Positions 34,210 through 42,100 of a DNA stretch of 64,000 nucleotides are shown here, one piece after another. Position 1 is the stretch's first letter. Every line of letters starts with the position of its first letter. The notes beneath the pieces are model-generated. The model was not told the origin of the DNA, did not search any database, and saw only the letters and a program-made list of their open reading frames with translations. Source of the stretch: Stenotrophomonas bentonitica (lineage in GTDB: Bacteria; Pseudomonadota; Gammaproteobacteria; Xanthomonadales; Xanthomonadaceae); assembly GCF_002887735.1 (NCBI RefSeq), contig NZ_PKQP01000001.1, positions 62,001-126,000 of the forward strand. Reading direction: 5' to 3'. Both the position numbers and the translations under genes were made by a program.

Positions 34210-35648
34210 TGTCCGACAGCTTCCTGTTCTATGACCTGGAAACCTTCGGCCAGGACCCGCGCCGCACGCGCATCGCGCAGTTCGCCGGCATCCGCACCGA
34301 TGCCGATCTGAACATCATCGACGAGCCGGTCAGCTTCTACGTCAAACCGGCCGACGACCTGTTGCCCTCGCCGGTCGCCACGCTGATCACCGGCATCACC
34401 CCGCAGCATGCCCTCAGCGCCGGCGTCACCGAGGCCGAGGCGTTCGCGCGCATCAACGACCTGATGTCGCGGCCTGGGACCTGCACGCTGGGCTACAACA
34501 CCCTGCGCTTCGACGATGAGTTCGTCCGCCACGGTCTGTTCCGCAACTTCTACGACCCCTACGAGCGCGAATGGCGCAACGGCAACTCGCGCTGGGACCT
34601 GCTGGACATGATGCGGCTGCTGCACGCGCTGCGCCCGGACGGCATTGTCTGGCCGCAACGCGAGGGTGGCGCGACCTCCTTCAAGCTGGAACATCTGGCC
34701 GTGGCCAACAACGTCCGCCAGGGCGATGCGCACGAAGCATTGTCCGATGTGTACGCGACGATCGGGCTGGCGAAGCTGTTCAAGCAGGCGCAGCCGCGGC
34801 TGTGGGACTACGCGCTGAAGCTGCGTGACAAGCGTTTCGTCGGCGGCCTGCTGGATGTGGACGCGATGCAGCCGGTGCTGCACATCTCGATGCGCTATCC
34901 GGCCCAGCGCATGTGCGCCGCGCCGGTGCTGCCACTGGCGCGCCATCCCTTCATCAACAACCGCATCATCGCGCTCGATCTGGAGGGTGATATCGAACCG
35001 TTGCTCGAGCTGCCGCCGGAAACCATCGCCGCGCGCCTGTACACCCGCGCGGCCGACATGGCGGAGGGCGAGCAGCGCGTGCCGCTCAAGGAAGTGCACC
35101 TCAACAAGGTGCCGGCGCTGGTCGCATGGAACCATCTGCGCCCGGCCGACCATGCACGCCTGGGGATCGACCCGGCCGCGATCGAGGCCAAGGCCGAGCG
35201 CCTGCGCCAGATCGGACCGGCGCTGGCCGAGAAGGTCCGCCAGGTGTATTCGGGCGAGCGTAGCCTGGCGCCCAGCGATGTCGATGCCTCGCTGTACGAC
35301 GGCTTCCTGGCCGACGGCGACAAATCCCTGATGTCGCGGATCCGTACCAGCCCGCCGGCCGAGCTGGCCAGCTTCGCCGAGCGCCTGCGTGACCCGCGCA
35401 TGCCCGAACTGCTGTTCCGGTACCGCGCCCGCAACCATCTGGACACCCTGGACACCACCGAGCGCTCACGCTGGAACGATTATCGTCGCCAGCGCCTGCT
35501 CGGCGACGCGTCGCTGGGCGAACAGACCCTGCCGCAGTTCACCGCGCAGCTGGATGCACTGGCCGCAGAGCATGCCGACGATGCCGGCAAGCTCGCCCTG
35601 CTGCAGCAGCTGCGCGACTGGGGCACCCACCTGCAGAGCAGCCTATGA
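34209..35648 (+). CDS. sbcB: Exodeoxyribonuclease I
   Basis: 479 residues (E. coli ExoI is 475). It digests single-stranded DNA 3' to 5' in recombination and mismatch repair. The DnaQ-type exonuclease motif FYDLETFG (Asp9, Glu11) begins the protein. NTLRFDDEFVRHGL and HEALSDVYAT carry the further acidic residues. The C-terminal half matches the SH3-like and helical ExoI regions. It overlaps kmo by one base and the next gene by four, so it sits in a coupled string. Confidence 0.95.
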   Translation: MSDSFLFYDLETFGQDPRRTRIAQFAGIRTDADLNIIDEPVSFYVKPADDLLPSPVATLITGITPQHALSAGVTEAEAFARINDLMSRPGTCTLGYNTLRFDDEFVRHGLFRNFYDPYEREWRNGNSRWDLLDMMRLLHALRPDGIVWPQREGGATSFKLEHLAVANNVRQGDAHEALSDVYATIGLAKLFKQAQPRLWDYALKLRDKRFVGGLLDVDAMQPVLHISMRYPAQRMCAAPVLPLARHPFINNRIIALDLEGDIEPLLELPPETIAARLYTRAADMAEGEQRVPLKEVHLNKVPALVAWNHLRPADHARLGIDPAAIEAKAERLRQIGPALAEKVRQVYSGERSLAPSDVDASLYDGFLADGDKSLMSRIRTSPPAELASFAERLRDPRMPELLFRYRARNHLDTLDTTERSRWNDYRRQRLLGDASLGEQTLPQFTAQLDALAAEHADDAGKLALLQQLRDWGTHLQSSL

Positions 35649-36331
35649 GCACGTATTTCAGCCCGGCCACGTTCACGTTCCTGCGTGGCCTGGCCCGCAA
35701 CAACGACAAGACCTGGTTCAACGAACACAAGCCCAAGTACGAAGAACATGTCCGCCAGCCGTTCCTGCGCCTGATCACCGATCTGCAGCCGGACCTGGCC
35801 GCGGTCAGCGAGCACTTCCGCGCCGACCCGCGCACCGTGGGTGGGTCGTTGTTCCGCATCTACCGCGATGCGCGCTTCTCCAACGATAAATCGCCCTACA
35901 AGAGCTGGCAGGGCGCGCGCCTGTTCCATGAGCGGCGCAAGCAGGTGCCGGCCCCGTCGTTCTACATCCACCTGCAGCCAGGCGAGAGCTTCGTCGGCGC
36001 GGGGCTGTGGCATCCCGAGCCGGCCACCCAGCGCAAGGTGCGCCACTTCATCGTCGACAATCCCGGCAGCTGGAAGGCGGCCGCGCATTCCCCGGTGCTG
36101 CGCAAAAAGTTCGATTTCGAGGAAAGCGAGAAGCTGGTCCGTGCCCCGCGGGGTTTCGAGCCGGATTTCGAGTTCATCGACGATCTCAAGCACCGCAACT
36201 GGGTGTTCTGGCGTTCGCTGGACGATGCCACGATGACCGGCCCGCGGCTGCGCCAGACCATCGCGGCCGACCTGGTCACGCTGGCGCCATTCGTGGACTA
36301 CCTGTGCGCGGCGCTGGACCTGGAATTCTGA
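35645..36331 (+). CDS. DUF2461 family protein (TIGR02453)
   Basis: 228 residues, normal for this uncharacterised family. The conserved beginning YFSPATFTFLRGLARNNDKTWF and the central FRIYRDARFSNDKSPYKSW identify it. No signal peptide or membrane helix; probably cytoplasmic. It starts within the sbcB stop (ATGA), which suggests co-expression, although no functional link is known. Confidence 0.88.
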   Translation: MSTYFSPATFTFLRGLARNNDKTWFNEHKPKYEEHVRQPFLRLITDLQPDLAAVSEHFRADPRTVGGSLFRIYRDARFSNDKSPYKSWQGARLFHERRKQVPAPSFYIHLQPGESFVGAGLWHPEPATQRKVRHFIVDNPGSWKAAAHSPVLRKKFDFEESEKLVRAPRGFEPDFEFIDDLKHRNWVFWRSLDDATMTGPRLRQTIAADLVTLAPFVDYLCAALDLEF

Positions 36332-36392
36332 GCTTCACGTGCGCTGACGTCCGCTGCGGCAAGCTGGGCACCATGACGACAAGGCAGACCCG

Positions 36393-36974
36393 ATGAAGAA
36401 ACTGCTCTGGTTGCTGGTCACCGTGCTGCTGGTGCTGGCCGGCATTGTGTTCAGCGGGCCCTACGTGACCGTGCACGGCCTCAGCCGCGCGATCGAACAG
36501 CGTGATACCGCCAGGCTCGACCGTTACGTGGATTTCCCGATGCTGCGCGCCAACCTGCGCGCCCAGCTCAGCGACTACGTGGTCCGTCGCGCCGGTCCGG
36601 ACATGCAGTCCAGCCTGTTCGGCGCGTTGCTGCTCTCGGCCGGCGACCGGCTCAGCGCGACCGCCGTGGATGCGCTGGTGACGCCGACCGGCATCGGCGC
36701 GCTGCTGGAGGGCCATACCCTGTGGAAGCGGGCCAGCAATGACCTGGACAGCCCGAGCAACGATGCCTACGCGGCGCCACGGCCGGCGCGCCCGCTGAAG
36801 GGGGCGACCCACCATTTCGACTCGCTGTCGCGCTTTACCGCCACCACCTACACGCCGCAGGGCGCACCGGTGGTGTTCATCCTGCAGCGTTCGGGTCTGC
36901 GCTGGCGGCTGGTGGACATCCGCCTGCCACTCAATCCCGACACCACCGCGCCGTCGGTCCTGCCGATCCGGTAG
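36393..36974 (+). CDS. DUF2939 family membrane-anchored protein
   Basis: 193 residues. An N-terminal hydrophobic segment (about 3-24) acts as a signal anchor. The following GPYVTVHGLSRAIEQRDTARLDRYVDFP is typical of DUF2939, and the rest is probably periplasmic. Function unknown. The gene ends in TAG, and this codon is the head of a GTAG repeat element. Confidence 0.85.
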   Translation: MKKLLWLLVTVLLVLAGIVFSGPYVTVHGLSRAIEQRDTARLDRYVDFPMLRANLRAQLSDYVVRRAGPDMQSSLFGALLLSAGDRLSATAVDALVTPTGIGALLEGHTLWKRASNDLDSPSNDAYAAPRPARPLKGATHHFDSLSRFTATTYTPQGAPVVFILQRSGLRWRLVDIRLPLNPDTTAPSVLPIR

Positions 36975-37050
36975 GTACCCACCGTTGGTGGGTACATTGG
37001 CGCCACCGTTGGTGGGTACATCGGCACCACCGTTGGCGGATACCTGGGCC
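36971..37050 (+). repeat. SMAG element extended into three 24-bp tandem copies
   Basis: The element begins with GTAG (36971-36974, including the stop codon of the DUF2939 gene) and a perfect 9-bp hairpin GTACCCACC-GTT-GGTGGGTAC. From 36979 three consecutive 24-bp units follow (36979-37002, 37003-37026, 37027-37050), each starting CCACCGTTGG; the first two differ at two positions and the third is more diverged. The right half of a SMAG hairpin seems to have been duplicated by slippage. Confidence 0.85.
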
Positions 37051-37072
37051 CCACGTGCATCCGGGCCGTGCA

Positions 37073-38020
37073 TCAACCGCCGTTGGCGACCCCGTGCGGC
37101 ACATGCCCGGCCGCCACGCTCTGGTGCTGCAGCGCGCTGTCGATGTTGTGCTGGGAATCATCGAAGAAGATGTCCGCGCCGAACGCTTCCAGGAACGGCC
37201 CCTTGTGGCGGCCGCCAAGGAACAGCGCTTCGTCCAGACGCACGCCCCACTCGCGCAGGGTGCGGATCACGCGCTCGTGCGCCGGCGCCGAGCGCGCCGT
37301 CACCAGGGCGGTGCGGATCGGGGCATCCTCGCCCGAGGGGAACACGGCCTGCAGCGTATGCAGGGCCGAGAGGAAATTGCGGAACGGGCCACCACTGAGC
37401 GGCTCGCGGGCGTTTTCCCGCTCGTGGCGACCGAACGCTTCCACGCCCTGCTCGCGCGAAATGCGCTCGCTTTCATCGCCGAAGATCACCGCATCGCCAT
37501 CGAAGGCGATGCGCAGCTGGCCCAGCGGACGGCCCAGATCGACCTGCTCGGCCGCGGCAATCGTCTCGCCCGGCGGCTTGGGCAGGATGGTGGCCGCGGC
37601 GATCCCGTGCAGCAATGCGCGGCGCACCGATTCCGGGTTGGCCGACAGGAACAGATCGGTGCCGAACGGCTTCACGTACGGCCAGGTCGGCTCACCTGCG
37701 GTGAAGGTCGCGCGGATGATGCCCAGGTCGTAGTGCTGGATCGAATTGAAAATGCGCAGGCCGGTGTCGGCCGAGTTGCGCGAGAGCAGGATCACTTCCA
37801 CCCGCGGCTGTTCCGGTGACTGGCCCTGGTTGAGCGCCAGCAGCTTGCGCACCACCGGGAAGGCCACGCCGGGGCGCAGCACATCGTCTTCGTGCTTGCG
37901 CTGGTACTCGGCATAGGCATCGACGCCTTCGGCCTCGAACAGCGCATGGCCCTCTTCCAGATCGAACAGGGCCCGCGAGGTCACGGCAACGGTCAGCAAA
38001 CGGGGGGTGTTGTCGCCCAT
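37073..38020 (-). CDS. 5'-nucleotidase (cytosolic NT5C1-like, PF06189 type)
   Basis: 315 residues from the ATG at 38020. The sequence follows the 5-nucleotidase family: LTVAVTSRALFDLEEGHALF near the start, VILLSRNSADTGLRIFNSI, LRIAFDGDAVIF with the nucleophile Asp (DGD box), and ADIFFDDSQHNI at the end with the metal Asp pair. It dephosphorylates nucleoside monophosphates such as AMP or IMP. It may adjust purine or NAD-related pools; it lies next to nadK on the same strand. Confidence 0.88.
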   Translation of the reverse strand: MGDNTPRLLTVAVTSRALFDLEEGHALFEAEGVDAYAEYQRKHEDDVLRPGVAFPVVRKLLALNQGQSPEQPRVEVILLSRNSADTGLRIFNSIQHYDLGIIRATFTAGEPTWPYVKPFGTDLFLSANPESVRRALLHGIAAATILPKPPGETIAAAEQVDLGRPLGQLRIAFDGDAVIFGDESERISREQGVEAFGRHERENAREPLSGGPFRNFLSALHTLQAVFPSGEDAPIRTALVTARSAPAHERVIRTLREWGVRLDEALFLGGRHKGPFLEAFGADIFFDDSQHNIDSALQHQSVAAGHVPHGVANGG

Positions 38021-38099
38021 GGCAATCAGCAATCCAATGCGGCCGCAGCGGCCGGCCATCCATTCTCCCACAGAGCATGGCCGCCACGGCCAAGCGCCC

Positions 38100-38870
38100 T
38101 CAGAACATGAACTGCTCGCTCAGGATCCGGTCTTCCAGATTGTGTTCCGGGTCGAACAGCATGGTGACGCGGCGCTCGCGCGATTCGCGGATGGTGACTT
38201 CCACCACATCGCGGGTTTCGTGCGAATCGGCGGTGACGCTGACCGGGCGCTTGTACGGGTCGAGCACGCGGAACCGCACTTCCGTGTCGGCCTTGAGGAT
38301 CGCACCGCGCCAGCGGCGTGGGCGGTACGGGGCCAGCGGGGTCAGTGCGATGGTGTGCGAGCCCAGCGGCAGGATCGGGCCGTGCGCGGAATAGTTGTAG
38401 GCGGTGCTGCCGGCCGGGGTGGCCACCAGCACGCCGTCGCCGATCAGCTCGGCCACGCGTTCCTGGCCATTGAGGTCGATGCCGATGTGCGCGGCCTGGC
38501 GGGTCTGGCGCAGCAGCGAGACGTCGTTGTAGGCCAGCGAGCCGGTGGTGGTGCCGGACTCGGTCAACGCCAGCATCTCCAGCGGCCGCAGGTTGGCCGG
38601 CTCCGCGGCCGCCAGGCGCGCGGGCAGATCATCATCACGGAACTGGTTCATCAGGAAGCCCACCGTGCCCAGCTTCATGCCGAACACCGGCTTTTCCAGC
38701 GCACCATAGCGATGCAGCGTCTGCAGCAGGAAGCCATCCCCCCCCAACGGGCACAGCACCTCGGCCTGCTCGGGCGCGTAGTCGCCATAGCGGGCCCGCA
38801 TCTGTGCCAGGGCGAGCTGCGCCGCTTCGGTGGAGCTGGCCATGAAGGCGATACGGGGGGTGTCGCTCAT
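38100..38870 (-). CDS. nadK: NAD kinase
   Basis: 256 residues from the ATG at 38870. It phosphorylates NAD to NADP. The family motifs are present: [13 protein letters not shown] (GGDG at about 43-46), [10 protein letters not shown], and the Gly-rich [19 protein letters not shown]. The upstream in-frame extension is Arg-rich and lacks family similarity. The gene is somewhat shorter than E. coli NadK (292), as in other xanthomonads. It starts 79 bp before the 5'-nucleotidase gene. Confidence 0.94.
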   Translation of the reverse strand: MSDTPRIAFMASSTEAAQLALAQMRARYGDYAPEQAEVLCPLGGDGFLLQTLHRYGALEKPVFGMKLGTVGFLMNQFRDDDLPARLAAAEPANLRPLEMLALTESGTTTGSLAYNDVSLLRQTRQAAHIGIDLNGQERVAELIGDGVLVATPAGSTAYNYSAHGPILPLGSHTIALTPLAPYRPRRWRGAILKADTEVRFRVLDPYKRPVSVTADSHETRDVVEVTIRESRERRVTMLFDPEHNLEDRILSEQFMF

Positions 38871-38944
38871 CGGTGAATCCGGGTGGGGTATGCCGGCAAG
38901 AGCATAACCGTTCGTGCCGGTCGCGGGCCGGCACGGACGGAAAC

Positions 38945-38972
38945 GAAAACGGCCCCGCCGAAGCGGAGCCGT
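38945..38972 (-). terminator. Terminator downstream of gdhB
   Basis: A 10-bp stem with one mismatch (38949-38958 with 38963-38972), tetraloop CGAA, and a short T-run on the minus strand (complement of 38946-38949). It lies about 170 bp beyond the gdhB stop codon, past the hairpin cluster, and before the nadK start. Confidence 0.75.
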
Positions 38973-39024
38973 GTGTTTCTCATGCAATGCCGTTACCGGC
39001 CCCCGCCCATCCCTCTGGAGCAGA

Positions 39025-39158
39025 GCCCCCCTGAGTCAGGGGGGCGCGCCGAAGGCGCGGGGGTCTGGAAGCATCGTTTGCATGGGGCCCACGGTTTGCA
39101 AGGCAAACCGTGGGGCGTCAGCGCGAATGCGCCAACGCACCATGCTTACGCACCATGC
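39025..39158. repeat. Cluster of strong inverted and direct repeats at the gdhB 3' end
   Basis: Three perfect hairpins follow each other: GCCCCCCTGA/TCAGGGGGGC (39025-39045), CGCGCC-GAA-GGCGCG (39045-39059) and a 12-bp stem CCCACGGTTTGC-AAG-GCAAACCGTGGG (39088-39114). Next to them is an 11-bp direct repeat ACGCACCATGC (39135-39145 and 39148-39158), the second copy of which contains the last codons and stop of gdhB. None has the GTAG head. Confidence 0.75.
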
Positions 39159-42100
39159 GAAGCCAGCTGGCCCAGGCGCTGCACCGCGACCGAAACGGTC
39201 GGGTAATCCAGGGTCTTCTGCTCGGCCAGTTCGGCCAGCATCGCCAGGGTGAAGCGCAGGCTGCTGTCATCGCGGCCCATCCAGGCGGCGACCTTGGCTT
39301 CGGCGCTGCTGCCCTTCATCGACAGGACCTGGGCAGCCAGGTTGCGATGGTGGGCGGCCAGCTCGTCGCGCAGTACGCCACGGGCCACGGCGTGCCAGCG
39401 GCCATTGACCTCCAGCGCGTCGATCTGCTCGAACAGCCACGGCAGCTGCAGGGCATCGCCCAGGCGGAAGTGGACCTTGGAGACGTCCACCGGCTTGAGC
39501 TTGCGGGTGCGGGCCAGCTCGATGATGTCGAACGCCGGCTCCAGGAACTGCAGTTCCGAGAGCTGCTGCGACAACGCCGGCGGCAGACCCTTGTCCTTCC
39601 ACTCCTGCACGCTCGCCTCGTAGGCCGGGCGCTGCGAATCCGGCAGCACGCCCGAGGCGTCGCGGATGTCGTTGAACGCGGCCTGGTAGCGGTTGACGGC
39701 TTCGGTGATGCCCGGCATGGCGCCCGGACGCGACAGCAGCCAACGCACGAACGAGCGCTGCAGCTTCCAGATCACTTCCAGTGCGTCGATCTGCACCGAC
39801 TCCGGCAGCGTGCCGTCGAGGGCGTCGATCTGTGCCCACAGGGCGCGCGCGTCCAGCGTTTCACGGCTGATCGTGTAGGCCTTGGCGACCTCGGCCACGG
39901 TGCGGCCGGTGTCTTCCTGCATGCGCATCAGGAAGGTGGCGCCCATGCGGTTGATGGTCTGGTTGGTCACGGCCGTGGCGATGATTTCGCGCTTCAGGCG
40001 GTGACGCTCCATCGCGTCGGCGTACTTCTTCTGCAGGGGCGTGGGGAAGTAACGCTGCAGTTCCTTGGACAGGTACGGGTCTTCCGGGATGTCCGACTCG
40101 AGCAGCTGCTGGAAGGCCACCAGCTTGGAGTAGGACAACAGCACCGACAGCTCCGGACGGGTCAGGCCCTGGCCACGCGCCTTGCGCGCGGACAGCTCCG
40201 CATCCGAGGGCAGGTACTCGATCTGGCGATCCAGCAGGCCCTGCTGTTCCAGCGTGCGGATGAAGTGCTGCTTGGAGCCCAGGCGCTTGACCGCCATGCG
40301 TTCCATCAGGCTCAGCGCCTGGTTCTGACGGTAGTTGTCCATCAGCACCAGCGCGGCCACTTCGTCGGTCATCGAGGCCAGCAGCTTGTTACGCTGCTCG
40401 ACGGTCAACTTCTTGGCCCGCACCACATCATTGAGCAGGATCTTGATGTTGACTTCGTGGTCGGAGGTGTCCACACCGGCCGAGTTGTCGATGAAGTCGG
40501 TGTTGAGCAGCACGCCGGCCTGGGCAGCTTCGATGCGGCCCAGCTGGGTCATGCCCAGGTTGCCACCCTCGCCCACCACCTTGCAGCGCAGCTCGCCGCC
40601 ATTGACGCGCAGCGCGTTGTTGGCGCGGTCGCCGACATCGCTGTGCTGCTCGCTGGCCGCCTTGACGTAGGTACCGATGCCGCCGTTCCACAGCAGATCG
40701 ACCGGTGCCTTCAGGATCGCGCTCATCAGATCGTTCGGGGCCATCGACTTGATGCCCTCGTCCAGGCCCAGCACGTCACGGACCTGCGGGGTGATCTCGA
40801 TCGACTTCAGCGTACGCGGATACACGCCGCCGCCCTTGCTGATCAGCTTGGCATCGTAATCGGCCCAGCTGGAACGCGGCACGGTGAACAGACGCTCGCG
40901 CTCGACGAAGGTCGTGGCCGCATCCGGGTTCGGGTCCAGGAAGATGTGGCGGTGATCGAAGGCCGCGACCAGGCGGATGTGGCGCGACAGCAGCATGCCG
41001 TTGCCGAACACGTCGCCGGACATGTCGCCCACGCCGACCGCAGTGAAGTCCTGGCTCTGGCTGTCACGGCCCAGCGCACGGAAGTGGCGCTTGACCGACT
41101 CCCACGCACCGCGCGCGGTGATGCCCATGCCCTTGTGGTCGTAACCGACCGAGCCACCGGAGGCGAAGGCATCGCCCATCCAGAAGCCATGCGCCACGGC
41201 CAGGCCGTTGGCGATGTCGGAGAAGGTCGCAGTGCCCTTGTCGGCGGCCACCACCAGGTACGGGTCGTCCATGTCATGGCGCACGACATCCACCGGCGGC
41301 ACGATCTTGTTGTTGACGATGTTGTCGGTGATGTCCAGCAGGCCCTGGATGAACAGCTTGTAGCAGGCCACGCCGTTGGCGAAGATCGCATCGCGGTCGC
41401 CGTTCACCGGCGGGGTCTTGGCGAAGAAGCCACCCTTCGCACCGACCGGCACGATCACGGTGTTCTTGACCATCTGCGCCTTGACCAGGCCCAGCACCTC
41501 GGTACGGAAGTCTTCGCGACGGTCCGACCAGCGCAGGCCACCACGGGCCACCGCACCGAAACGCAGGTGCGTACCTTCCACGCGCGGGCCATACACGAAG
41601 ATTTCGCGGTAGGGGCGCGGCTTGGGCAGGTCCGGCACCAGCGCCGAATCGAACTTGAAGCTGATGACGTGGCCCGGGCGGCCCTCGGCATCGGTCTGGT
41701 AGTAGCTGGTACGCAGGGTCGCATCGATCACGCCCATGAAGCTGCGCAGGATGCGGTCTTCATCCAGGCTGGAGACGCGGTCCATCAGTTTGAGCAGCGC
41801 GTCGCGCGCGGCATCCATCTGCACGGTGCGGTCGCCCTTGCGTGCATCGACCACGGTCTTGAGCACTTTCAGGGTGGCTTCGTCACCGCCGGCGAGCACG
41901 GTCAGGTGCGCGCGCAGCTGGGTCTGGCCCTCGGCGATCGCATCCTTGCTTTCGTGGCCGGTGGCCGGGTCGAAGCGGGCTTCGAACAGCTCCACCAGCA
42001 GGCGGGCCAGCAGCGGGTAACGGGTGAAGGTGCCTTCCACGTAGGCCTGCGAGAACGGCACGCCGGTCTGCAGCAGGTACTTGCAGTAGCCACGCAGCAT

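Noticed and set aside
39025-39114. Hairpin cluster as a CRISPR array or attachment site
   Set aside because: The hairpins differ in sequence, there are no regular spacers, and no integrase or cas gene is near.
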